Assembly (NCBI GenBank): GCA_946405695.1
Contig: CAMJIA010000035.1
Coordinates: forward strand, 1 to 16,185
Source: an uncultured Prevotellaceae bacterium
Lineage (GTDB): Bacteria > Bacteroidota > Bacteroidia > Bacteroidales > Bacteroidaceae
Direction: 5' to 3'
DNA length: 16,185 bases
Shown: one piece after another, positions 1 through 6,481 of the stretch
Numbering within the stretch: position 1 is the first letter of the stretch
Layout of the letters: each line of letters starts with the position of its first letter
The notes under the pieces: model-generated
What the model saw: only the letters and a program-made list of their open reading frames with translations
What the model was told of the DNA's origin: nothing
The model's database searches: none
Translations under genes and position numbers: made by a program

Positions 1-5
1 CGTAT

Positions 6-1604
6 ATGACAGCAGTGCAGGCATGGGATGTAGGTTATCCATCGAGGAAATGGGTGCCGCTGCCGTGGGTAAACAACACATCGGGCAATATGCAGAATGC
101 GGTGGAGAAGGACGAGAATGGACAGTTCCACTGGGCCAGCGGAGTAAAGTCACTTACTTTCCAGCCGTATTTACTACATATCCTAAACAAGATCTGTCAG
201 GTGATGGGCTATCAGGGGTACTTCGAAGCCATTGAGAATAGCCATTGGAAGTACCTGGTTATCTGTAATACGCTGCCTGCTGCTTGGTCTGCATGGAATT
301 TTGCAGTTGCATTGCCGCATTGGTCGTTGACAGAGTTCTTTGAGGAGCTGGAGAAGTTGCTGAGGGGAGAGTTTAGCATCAATCACAAGGCGAAGACCAT
401 CAGCTTTGAATTCTCGCACAAATTGGCGAATAAGACTGCTGATGTGCATATTGAGAAAGTCATCAACAAGTATCAGGTGGAGGTGTCGCGTGAGAATAAG
501 TCAGATTATGTTGGTGCCACAAATCTGGCTTATGTTGAGAACGACGACAGGATGTGGGCGTACAAGAACTGTCAGTGGTACATTGACGAACATAAAGATG
601 AAGCGCATGAGTATGCTACGCTGCAAGGCTTATTGGCATATGCTGCTACGCAGAAAAGATGTGGCATTGAGACGCATGAGTCTGGTAGGGGAAGGCTGAG
701 AGGTACAATGACGAGCTATACGCGCGGCTATCCTCGTGGTTCAGAGGCGCATGGTTTGTTCTATGCCAGGGATGTAGATACGTACTTTATATTCTGGTGC
801 TATAAGACGGAATTTGCGGAGTCATTTCATACATATCACGACGACACGGACTGGAACTATTATTGGTACACGAACCGCCTGATGCCTGTGAATCAGTTTG
901 GCAAGCGTATAGTGGATAAGGATGCCGAGGACGTGGAGATGAACATTGTACCGGCATGGCTGGACTATACGGACGAGGGGATGGGTACGTGCATCTTTCT
1001 GGAATGCGGCGAGATGGGTAGTGCCGTATCATGGACGACTGAGACGGACGAGGACGGTAATGTCACTAGTAGTGGGACTACGAGTGGTGGACGGACGTTT
1101 GGAACAGGTGGCGGACTTAGACATTCGACGGGCTTCGGTAGCTATGAAGTTGATGAGACGGACTATAACAGTGGTGCCTGCGCCCAGACCACCACAGGAA
1201 AGGCTATTGCCAAAGGGGAGCAGGAGAAGTCGGATGCATACTTCGATAAGCTGTATGTTGGGTTCTGGATGGACCGAAACACTCGTGTAAACGGTGGTTA
1301 TCCGCATCCGATGGTGGATAAAATAGAGATTAACGATGACTTCTCATTTAATTATTGCTCGTATTCACTGCGTATCAATCAGGTACAGGAGAAGGATAAG
1401 GACGGTGTGCCTTTCAAGTACACCTACGACATCGATAACAAGAAGAAATACACCTTTTCGTTCCTTTCAGACAGTATTCCGGACCCAAGAGCATTGTTTT
1501 ATATTGAGGGCAGCAAGTACGTCTGTGAGAAAATAACAGCGACTTTCCATGAGGGAACAGGAAAGTCGCAGTTACTGAAGGGCGTGTTCTACAAGGTTAT
1601 TTGA
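6..1604 (+). CDS. Phage structural-like protein (tail or baseplate type), probably 5'-truncated by the window edge
   Basis: The reading frame is open to the window edge (no in-frame stop before the ATG at 6) and no ribosome binding site is visible, so the true start probably lies upstream. The visible 532 residues have no signal peptide or membrane segment. They are rich in Trp, Tyr and Asp. A hydrophobic helical stretch at about 52-70 is followed by a segment with LPHWSLTEFF at 103-112. A Gly/Ser/Thr-rich linker lies at about 352-379, and the last 45 residues hold FYIEGSKYVCEKITATF. These patterns remind me of late structural proteins of Bacteroidota phages, possibly a hub-like tail protein. 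That is recollection, not a search, so the function is tentative. The gene converges on the integrase, and the two stop codons overlap by 8 bp, as expected in a compact phage genome. Confidence 0.55.
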   Translation: MTAVQAWDVGYPSRKWVPLPWVNNTSGNMQNAVEKDENGQFHWASGVKSLTFQPYLLHILNKICQVMGYQGYFEAIENSHWKYLVICNTLPAAWSAWNFAVALPHWSLTEFFEELEKLLRGEFSINHKAKTISFEFSHKLANKTADVHIEKVINKYQVEVSRENKSDYVGATNLAYVENDDRMWAYKNCQWYIDEHKDEAHEYATLQGLLAYAATQKRCGIETHESGRGRLRGTMTSYTRGYPRGSEAHGLFYARDVDTYFIFWCYKTEFAESFHTYHDDTDWNYYWYTNRLMPVNQFGKRIVDKDAEDVEMNIVPAWLDYTDEGMGTCIFLECGEMGSAVSWTTETDEDGNVTSSGTTSGGRTFGTGGGLRHSTGFGSYEVDETDYNSGACAQTTTGKAIAKGEQEKSDAYFDKLYVGFWMDRNTRVNGGYPHPMVDKIEINDDFSFNYCSYSLRINQVQEKDKDGVPFKYTYDIDNKKKYTFSFLSDSIPDPRALFYIEGSKYVCEKITATFHEGTGKSQLLKGVFYKVI

Positions 1605-2742
1605 GCTTTTTGAGCTTCTTGGTCACGCTGTCCTCAAGTACTTTGTTGGAGAGCTTGGCGTAAATCTGAGTGGTCTTAATGTCCTTATGACCGAGCATTT
1701 TCTTTACTTCCTCCAATGAAAAGCCGTAGGAGAGCATCAATGTAGCAAAGGAATGGCGTCCGATGTGACAAGTCACGGGCTTGTGAATCTGACAGAGAGA
1801 TTCGATGACATGGCAGTACTCGTTCAGTTTCTGGTTCGTGATTTTGGGTAGCTTGTAATCGTACTTCTTCAGCACATCCATAGCTGGAGGCAGAATGGGG
1901 GTGAAGAACTTAGAGCCGGTCTTCAGACGCTCGCCATCGATGTAGGTGTCGTCCTTGCGCTTCTCGGTCATGGTATCGAAGTCGAAAAGCTCCATGTCGC
2001 AAAAGGCAAGTCCTGTGTAGGCCATAAATATAAAACGGTCACGTGCGCGCTCGAGATGGCCAGAACACTTCAGATTACGGATTTTGAGAAGTTCTTTCTC
2101 GTTGAGGGGATTGCGTTCTTTGTTGCTGCCCTTGGGAAATTTCACGTACTGATAGGGGTCAGAGGCAATCATTTCCAGCTGCCAAAGAATCTTGGTGTAC
2201 TTCTTCACCTTCTTGTGATAGCCGTGAATGGTGTAGTCGGACTTATCCTTCTGGCGACGGAGCCAGGCATCAAAGGCAATAACATTGGCCTTTGTGAGGT
2301 CGGCAAGGGTCTTAAGGATGCCTGAGGCTTCGACAGCGTTGAGCACAACATTGGTATCCTTAATAGAGTTCTTGGCCAGATTCTCTTGTTTGAGGTGTTC
2401 ACGGCAGTATTCTACGAAGCTCTGACGCAAGTCGTTGCCATTGAACATTACCTTACCTTTGTTAATGCTCAGCTCGTCAATCTCGGCATGACGATTGAAA
2501 TTATCAATGGTCATTTCTTCGTGCAGAAGTTCCATTGACTTGATAATCTCCTCAAAATGGATCATCTTAGAAGTGATAGAGGGGGATTCGGCCAAAGTCA
2601 TCCACGTCTCTGGGCTTGCTTCACCTACGGTAATCCACTTGCGTTCACCTTCCTGAAGGTAAACACTTAACTCGATTTTTCCTGTTCCTGTCTTGGCTGA
2701 AACCTTCTTTCGGTCATAAACCAGTCTAACATGCTTCTTCAT
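1597..2742 (-). CDS. Bacteroidota-type tyrosine integrase of the element
   Basis: This 381-residue site-specific recombinase probably integrates and excises the element at the neighbouring tRNA-Lys gene. An N-terminal arm-binding region (about 1-95) is followed by a SAM-like core-binding domain (about 100-200) and a catalytic domain (about 210-381). Catalytic residues visible are Lys274 (in RLKTGS), His326 and Arg329 (in HIGRH), His352 (in LGHKD) and the nucleophile Tyr361 (in TQIYAKL). The box that normally holds the first catalytic arginine reads YTGLAFCD, with Ala246 in its place. Arg234 and Arg236 lie just upstream. The same kind of loss is known in IntDOT of CTnDOT. The start at 2742 is preceded by an A-rich stretch. 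I found no canonical TTTG/TAnnTTTG promoter in front of it. The C-terminal Lys-rich end overlaps the stop of the convergent phage-like gene. Confidence 0.93.
   Translation of the reverse strand: MKKHVRLVYDRKKVSAKTGTGKIELSVYLQEGERKWITVGEASPETWMTLAESPSITSKMIHFEEIIKSMELLHEEMTIDNFNRHAEIDELSINKGKVMFNGNDLRQSFVEYCREHLKQENLAKNSIKDTNVVLNAVEASGILKTLADLTKANVIAFDAWLRRQKDKSDYTIHGYHKKVKKYTKILWQLEMIASDPYQYVKFPKGSNKERNPLNEKELLKIRNLKCSGHLERARDRFIFMAYTGLAFCDMELFDFDTMTEKRKDDTYIDGERLKTGSKFFTPILPPAMDVLKKYDYKLPKITNQKLNEYCHVIESLCQIHKPVTCHIGRHSFATLMLSYGFSLEEVKKMLGHKDIKTTQIYAKLSNKVLEDSVTKKLKKLK
2718..2730. repeat. 13-bp repeat copy inside the integrase 5' coding region
   Basis: The 13 bases aaaccagtctaac occur here, over codons 5-9 of the integrase, and again at 2911-2923 in the non-coding array, 193 bp away in the same orientation. 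The copy contains the GTCTAA core. It could be an integrase or accessory-factor site overlapping the start of the gene, which would allow autoregulation. That is inference. A 13-bp match by chance within a few hundred bases is unlikely but possible in A/T-rich DNA. Confidence 0.6.
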
Positions 2743-2829
2743 TTTTTTAATTTTTTAACGCAGTTGCTGGGCAAATTTCCTTAGAAAGATGGTTTTTCTA
2801 TGATTTTTCACCTCTTTTCGAGGTATCCT

Positions 2830-2888
2830 GGTAACACTTTTGTAGCATTTGGTAACAAAAAAGTGTTACTGGTAACAAATCTGGTAAC
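2830..2888. repeat. Four GGTAAC direct repeats, near-helical spacing
   Basis: GGTAAC occurs at 2830, 2851, 2871 and 2883, all in the same orientation, with steps of 21, 20 and 12 bp. The last three copies continue as GGTAACAAA. The first two spacings are two helical turns, which puts the sites on one face of the DNA. Likely binding sites for the integrase arm domain or an accessory protein. The binder is not known. Confidence 0.6.
2831..2869. repeat. 11-bp perfect inverted repeat with 17-nt spacer
   Basis: The left arm gtaacactttt (2831-2841) is perfectly complementary to aaaagtgttac (2859-2869), separated by 17 nt. The arms overlap the GGTAAC repeat family, so this may be a protein-binding palindrome and not an RNA hairpin. 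No clean T-run follows in the plus direction, so I do not call it a terminator. Confidence 0.55.
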
Positions 2889-2896
2889 AAAAATCC

Positions 2897-2942
2897 GTCT
2901 AATCATGTCTAAACCAGTCTAACTAATTCGATGTCTGTCTAA
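2897..2942. repeat. Four GTCTAA direct repeats on an exact 10-bp register
   Basis: GTCTAA starts at 2897, 2907, 2917 and 2937, all in the same direction. The steps are 10, 10 and 20 bp, so every copy falls on a 10-bp register with one position skipped. A fifth copy at 2724 sits inside the integrase gene within a 13-bp identical block. Phased hexamers of this kind typically bind a cooperatively loading small protein (for example an excisionase) or integrase arm domains. The assignment is inference. The repeat itself is directly visible. Confidence 0.75.
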
Positions 2943-3033
2943 GCGAACTGCAAAGTTCTACATTAAAATTTAACATCTTTCAAACTGGCTTATACTCAGA
3001 GAGTTACGTTGTAAAGACTTTAAGTTTTGAGCT

Positions 3034-3061
3034 AAAAATAGCAGACTTTTTAGGTCTGCTA
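3034..3061 (-). terminator. Rho-independent terminator downstream of tRNA-Lys
   Basis: On the minus strand an 8-bp stem pairs positions 3061-3054 with 3046-3039, with a 7-nt loop, followed at once by five T residues (3038-3034). It lies 37 nt past the tRNA 3' end and would end the tRNA transcript. If the element is inserted exactly at the tRNA 3' end, this terminator belongs to the element and replaces the host's own. Confidence 0.7.
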
Positions 3062-3097
3062 CTTGCTTTTTCTTAAGAGCTTTTTTAGTGTCTTTAG

Positions 3098-3120
3098 TAC
3101 ACCCGCAGGGGCTCGAACCC
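3098..3120 (-). other. Candidate attachment-site core at the tRNA-Lys 3' end
   Basis: Tyrosine integrases often recombine within the T arm and acceptor stem of tRNA genes, and the element-side copy restores the tRNA 3' end. Here the tRNA 3' end faces the integrase, 355 bp from its start codon. The second copy that would prove this lies outside the window, so the core boundaries are a guess from the general rule. Confidence 0.35.
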
Positions 3121-3170
3121 TGGACACCCTGATTAAGAGTCAGGTGCTCTACCAACTGAGCTACGGGTGC
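3098..3170 (-). tRNA. tRNA-Lys (anticodon CTT)
   Basis: The 73-nt gene folds as a complete cloverleaf: 7-bp acceptor stem with a G1-U72 wobble, D arm with AGTTGGTA loop, 5-bp anticodon stem (CCTGA/TCAGG) with loop CTCTTAA giving anticodon CTT, a 5-nt variable region, and T arm with TTCGAGC loop. The discriminator base is A73. CCA is not encoded. It reads AAG codons. A promoter lies 45 nt upstream and a hairpin terminator follows. Its 3' end faces the integrase region, making it the likely integration target. Confidence 0.96.
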
Positions 3171-3214
3171 ATCATTTTGTTGCTTAAATCAGCGCTCTTG
3201 CTGAATTGCGGGTG

Positions 3215-3246
3215 CAAAGGTACGGAGTTTTTTCGTAACCACCAAA
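3215..3246 (-). promoter_or_regulatory. Bacteroidota-type promoter for tRNA-Lys
   Basis: On the minus strand TTTG (3246-3243) is followed after exactly 20 nt by TACCTTTG (3222-3215), matching the Bacteroidota primary-sigma consensus TTTG, 19-21 nt, TAnnTTTG. Transcription should begin a few bases downstream, giving a leader of roughly 40 nt before the mature tRNA starts at 3170. Confidence 0.8.
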
Positions 3247-3277
3247 TGTTTTGCGGACTTTTTTCGAAAAAAGATGA

Positions 3278-3312
3278 AAAAAGGCTCGAATTCCGAAGAA
3301 TCGAGCCTTTTT
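3278..3312 (-). terminator. Strong rho-independent terminator after hppA
   Basis: Positions 3278-3289 and 3301-3312 form a 12-bp perfect stem with an 11-nt loop. The GC-rich core GGCTCGA is flanked by A and T runs on both sides, so the hairpin can act in both directions. It begins 9 nt past the hppA stop codon and separates hppA from the tRNA-Lys promoter. Confidence 0.85.
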
Positions 3313-3320
3313 GTTTGTTT

Positions 3321-5507
3321 TTAGATGAACAGAACGGTGAGACCTGCCATCACAATCGATACCATAGACATCAGTTTGATGAGGATGTTGAGGGACGGAC
3401 CAGAGGTGTCCTTGAAGGGGTCACCAACGGTGTCGCCCACGATGGTAGCCTTGTGAGCGAAGGAGCCCTTGCCACCAAAGTTACCTTCCTCGACCATCTT
3501 CTTAGCATTATCCCATGCGCCTCCGGCATTGGCCATGAAGACTGCGAGGGTGAAGCCACAGGTGAGTCCGCCAACGAGCAGACCAAGGACACCAGCAACG
3601 CCCAGGACACAACCCACGATGATGGGGATGGCGATGGCCAGGAGTGATGGGAAGATCATCTCGTGCTGAGCAGCACGTGTGGAAATCTCTACGCAGGAGC
3701 CGTAGTCGGGAGTGCCTGTACCCTCAAGGATGCCGGCAATCTCGCGGAACTGACGACGAACCTCTTCCACCATCTTCTGGGCAGCACGACCTACAGCCTC
3801 CATGGTGAGACCACAGAAGAGGAAGGACGCCATACCTCCGATGAAGGCACCCACAAGCACCTTAGGATTCATGAGGTTGACCTGGAAGTAGTTCATGAAG
3901 TCGGGGATGGTGGCAGCAGAGGCACTGATGACCTCGCCCTTGACATTCTCCATCATGACACCAGCACGCTCCATGGCAATCTTGATTTCCTCGATGTAAG
4001 AGGCGAGGAGTGCGAGGGCCGTGAGGGCTGCAGAACCAATGGCAAAGCCCTTACCGGTAGCGGCAGTGGTGTTGCCCAAGGCATCGAGGGCATCGGTGCG
4101 ATGACGAACCTCTTCACCCAGTTCAGACATCTCGGCATTACCACCAGCATTGTCGGCAATAGGTCCATAGGCATCAGTAGCCAGCGTGATGCCCAGCGTA
4201 GAGAGCATACCCACGGCAGCGATACCAATGCCATAGAGTCCGTTGGCCAGACTCTCGCTGGACATAGAGAGATCGAAACCGTTGGCAAAGCCGAAGCTGA
4301 GAATAATAGCTACGCCGATAGTGATAACGGGAATGCAGGTAGAAATCATACCCGTTCCTATACCTTTAATAATAACGGTAGCAGAACCCGTGAGACCAGC
4401 CTCAGAGATTTTCTGGGTGGGCTTGTAGGAGTGAGAGGTGTAGTACTCGGTAGCCTGTCCGATGATGACACCAGCGACAAGACCTGTGATGACAGAGCAA
4501 GAGAGCATCATCCAGTTCTCGATGCCCAGCAGGTAGAGGATGCAGAAGGTGGCGACGGCAATGAGTACGGCACTGACGTTGGTACCCAGAGACAGTGACT
4601 TCAGCAGGTCGCGCATGGTGGCGCCCTCCTTGGTGCGAACCAGGAAGATGCCGAAGAGCGACAGGAAGACACCTACAGCAGCGATAAGCATGGGGGCGAT
4701 GACTGCCTTGAGCTGGATGTCGAGGCCAGCAGCGGCAAAGGCAGCAGCACCCAGGGCGGCAGTAGAGAGCACAGAGCCGCAGTACGACTCGTAGAGGTCG
4801 GCGCCCATACCAGCGACGTCACCAACATTGTCACCAACATTATCGGCAATAGTAGCAGGATTGCGTGGATCGTCCTCTGGAATGTCGGCCTCGACCTTAC
4901 CCACGATGTCTGCACCCACGTCGGCAGCCTTGGTGTAGATACCACCACCAACACGAGCGAATAGCGCCTGCGTAGAAGCACCCATACCAAAGGTTAGCAT
5001 GGTGGTGGTGATGGAGATGAGTCCGTCCTGATCAAAGTAGTTCAGCACGACAAACCAGATGGCAATGTCAAGCAAGCCGAGACCCACCACAGTGAGACCC
5101 ATGACAGCACCAGAGCGGAAGGCCACCTTCAGACCAGCGTTCAGACTCTTACGGGCTGCGTTGGCCGTACGCGCAGAGGCGTAGGTAGCCGTCTTCATGC
5201 CGAAGAAGCCTGCCAAGCCAGAGAAGAAACCACCTGTCAGGAAGGCGAACGGCACCCAGGGGTTCTGCACGTTCAGGCCGTAAGCCATGAAGGCAAACAG
5301 GGCGCAGAGGACTACAAACACGATGCCGACCACCTTGTACTGCTGTTTGAGGTAGGCCATAGCACCCTTTCTCACGTAGAGGGCAATCTCACGCATGCGT
5401 GGTGTACCCTCATCTTCTGCCATCATCTGACGGAAGAAGAAAAAGGCCATGCCCAAAGCAACGATAGATGCAATGGGCACGAGCCAGAATACGGTTGGAA
5501 TGATCAT
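3321..5507 (-). CDS. hppA: Membrane-bound K+-dependent pyrophosphatase, ion-pumping (H+ and/or Na+)
   Basis: The enzyme hydrolyses pyrophosphate from biosynthesis and uses the energy to pump cations out across the inner membrane. The 728 residues match the usual 16-helix family size. Visible motifs are the substrate-binding block DVGADIVGKVE (197-206) followed by DDPRNPATIADNVGDNVGD (212-230), a second block with DAYGPIADNAGGNAEM (445-460), and the C-terminal GDTVGDPFKDTSGPS (691-705). The motif GNTTAATGKG (478-487) has Ala482 and Gly485, as in K+-dependent members. K+-independent enzymes have Lys and Thr there. Thr91, Phe95, Asp147 and Met175 are reminiscent of the Na+,H+-pumping clade described in Bacteroides. 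The start is supported by an N-terminal membrane helix. A terminator follows the gene. The acidic-tail gene lies 53 nt upstream on the same strand with no terminator between, so co-transcription is likely. Confidence 0.97.
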   Translation of the reverse strand: MIIPTVFWLVPIASIVALGMAFFFFRQMMAEDEGTPRMREIALYVRKGAMAYLKQQYKVVGIVFVVLCALFAFMAYGLNVQNPWVPFAFLTGGFFSGLAGFFGMKTATYASARTANAARKSLNAGLKVAFRSGAVMGLTVVGLGLLDIAIWFVVLNYFDQDGLISITTTMLTFGMGASTQALFARVGGGIYTKAADVGADIVGKVEADIPEDDPRNPATIADNVGDNVGDVAGMGADLYESYCGSVLSTAALGAAAFAAAGLDIQLKAVIAPMLIAAVGVFLSLFGIFLVRTKEGATMRDLLKSLSLGTNVSAVLIAVATFCILYLLGIENWMMLSCSVITGLVAGVIIGQATEYYTSHSYKPTQKISEAGLTGSATVIIKGIGTGMISTCIPVITIGVAIILSFGFANGFDLSMSSESLANGLYGIGIAAVGMLSTLGITLATDAYGPIADNAGGNAEMSELGEEVRHRTDALDALGNTTAATGKGFAIGSAALTALALLASYIEEIKIAMERAGVMMENVKGEVISASAATIPDFMNYFQVNLMNPKVLVGAFIGGMASFLFCGLTMEAVGRAAQKMVEEVRRQFREIAGILEGTGTPDYGSCVEISTRAAQHEMIFPSLLAIAIPIIVGCVLGVAGVLGLLVGGLTCGFTLAVFMANAGGAWDNAKKMVEEGNFGGKGSFAHKATIVGDTVGDPFKDTSGPSLNILIKLMSMVSIVMAGLTVLFI

Positions 5508-5560
5508 AAATATTTAGGTTTTAAAGGTTATTATAGGTTAAGGGGGAGATGGGGGAGAGG
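5508..5560. repeat. Spacer made of short tandem repeats (AGGTT x3, GGGGGAGA x2)
   Basis: The 53-nt spacer upstream of hppA contains AGGTT at 5516, 5525 and 5535 (steps 9 and 10) and then two near-identical 9-mers, GGGGGAGAT and GGGGGAGAG, at 5542-5559 (an A lies between the G-run units only as part of the repeat). In the hppA mRNA the second part is a pyrimidine tract with two C5 runs. No promoter of the Bacteroidota type is clear here. Confidence 0.6.
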
Positions 5561-6379
5561 TTACTCGTCGGCAATAAAGTCAGAGAGAGATTCAGCATCC
5601 TCGTCATCCTCGCCATCGCTCAGATCGAAGGTGGTGCGATAGTTGTTCTCGTTGATTTCATCGTCATCGGGATCCTCGATATCCACATCGTCCTCATCAG
5701 GCTTGTTGTAGTCGTCGATGATGTCAACATCTGCATCGTCATCCTCATCGCCATCACCCAAAGAACTGGAGTCTTCGAACTTCATGCGAGGCTTGATGGT
5801 CTCAGGCTTCAACTTAGCAAAGATAGCCTCGACCCATGTACCCTTGGCAACCTCCAGCACTTCATAGCCATCGGCCACTTTCTTCTCGTACATGCCGCCC
5901 TTCTTGTGCAATCGATCCTTGGGTAGGGTAGTGGTAGAAATATCGAAACCACTCTCGATAATGTCCTGAATAGACTGTGACAGCGAGTCCCAGCCACCTC
6001 CGAAGTTACGGTCAATAACCTCCAGCAGTTTGGCAGCAGAGATATGACGGATATTCTCATAGGTCAGGTCTGTGACACGCGTGATAGGACGCTTCTTAAT
6101 GGCCCACGTCACCTTGACATTCTCATCAACCTTAAAAGTGCCCACCTTATATCCTTGCTTGGTATATTTCTCATGAAGCAACTTGTTGTCATCCTTCACT
6201 TCCTCAATCATAAAGGCACTGCGCACGATATCGGCAATGTGGCGCAGATTCTCCTTCAGTTCGCCTTCCTTGTCAGAAGCATCGAGCATACGGAAGATAT
6301 CATTCTCCTGGACATCCCAAACTGTGCTTTTTGTCAGTGTTTTCAAGCTTAGCGCTTTGTTTGTTGTTGTTTCTTTCAT
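5561..6379 (-). CDS. Unrecognised protein with a highly acidic C-terminal tail
   Basis: I do not recognise this 272-residue protein. There is no signal peptide or membrane segment, so it is probably cytoplasmic. Residues 1-200 look folded, mixed helix and strand, with a basic stretch and the segment GGGWDSLSQSIQDIIESGFD at about 126-145. A compact region from about 165 to 200 (GGMYEKKVADGYEVLEVAKG) looks like a small beta-rich unit. Residues 201-272 contain about 35 Asp/Glu and only two basic residues, so the tail is strongly negative and probably disordered. Such tails occur in the RNA polymerase delta subunit, in DNA mimics and in chaperone-like proteins, but the sequence does not choose between these. 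It lies divergently from rarA and upstream of hppA, probably in one transcript with hppA, from a promoter with its -7 box at 6413-6420. Real coding is supported by the intact long frame and the placed promoter. Confidence 0.85.
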   Translation of the reverse strand: MKETTTNKALSLKTLTKSTVWDVQENDIFRMLDASDKEGELKENLRHIADIVRSAFMIEEVKDDNKLLHEKYTKQGYKVGTFKVDENVKVTWAIKKRPITRVTDLTYENIRHISAAKLLEVIDRNFGGGWDSLSQSIQDIIESGFDISTTTLPKDRLHKKGGMYEKKVADGYEVLEVAKGTWVEAIFAKLKPETIKPRMKFEDSSSLGDGDEDDDADVDIIDDYNKPDEDDVDIEDPDDDEINENNYRTTFDLSDGEDDEDAESLSDFIADE

Positions 6380-6412
6380 ACGTATTTTTGAGATTAATTA
6401 CATATTTTGCTG

Positions 6413-6420
6413 CAAATGTA
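6413..6420 (-). promoter_or_regulatory. -7 box for the acidic-tail gene / hppA transcript
   Basis: On the minus strand TACATTTG matches TAnnTTTG, 33 nt before the start codon at 6379. The expected TTTG about 20 nt further upstream is only a T-rich stretch, so the -33 element is weak. It shares a 102-bp intergenic region with the divergent rarA promoter. Confidence 0.6.
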
Positions 6421-6463
6421 CGAAAAAAAGTGATAAATAAAAAAGGAATTATCAATTATTTAT

Positions 6464-6471
6464 TACCTTTG
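6464..6471 (+). promoter_or_regulatory. -7 box for rarA, leaving an extremely short leader
   Basis: TACCTTTG matches TAnnTTTG and ends only 10 nt before the rarA ATG at 6482. With a start site a few bases past the box, the leader would be about 5-8 nt. No TTTG is seen 19-21 nt upstream. There is no Shine-Dalgarno sequence. Confidence 0.6.
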
Positions 6472-6481
6472 CATCAAAATT

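Larger units (their letters stand above)
1..3097. mobile_element. Right end of an integrated element, probably a prophage, next to tRNA-Lys
   Basis: The stretch holds a phage-structural-like gene, a tyrosine integrase and a repeat-rich non-coding segment that ends exactly where the 3' end of a tRNA-Lys gene begins. An integrase whose 5' end faces a tRNA 3' end is the classic layout of an element inserted at that tRNA. The rest of the element would lie to the left, outside the window, so neither the second attachment site nor its size can be seen. The precise right boundary is inferred. I saw no second copy of the tRNA 3' end within positions 1-2742. An ICE or satellite is possible instead of a phage. 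Confidence 0.6.
2743..3097. other. Gene-free att/regulatory region between integrase and tRNA-Lys
   Basis: No credible gene lies in these 355 bp. From left to right it holds an A/T-rich integrase leader, four GGTAAC repeats that include an 11-bp inverted repeat (2830-2888), four GTCTAA repeats (2897-2942), a quiet A/T-rich stretch (about 2943-3030), and a hairpin terminator for the tRNA transcript (3034-3061). The density of short, helically spaced repeats next to an integrase fits an attachment-site region with arm-type sites for integrase and sites for directionality factors. Confidence 0.6.

Noticed and set aside
2970..3155. 61-codon minus-strand reading frame across tRNA-Lys
   Set aside because: It runs through the tRNA gene, and its N-terminus is just the translated tRNA sequence, a common false gene call.
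3209..3215. GCACCCG in the tRNA-Lys leader, identical to the start of the tRNA acceptor stem
   Set aside because: It overlaps the -7 box, so only part is transcribed, and 7 bp downstream of TTTG is common in this kind of promoter. Too short to claim a tRNA remnant or competing fold.
3663..4598. 311-codon plus-strand open frame antisense to hppA
   Set aside because: It is opposite conserved pyrophosphatase codons, rich in Gly, His and Thr as antisense shadows are, with no recognisable domain.
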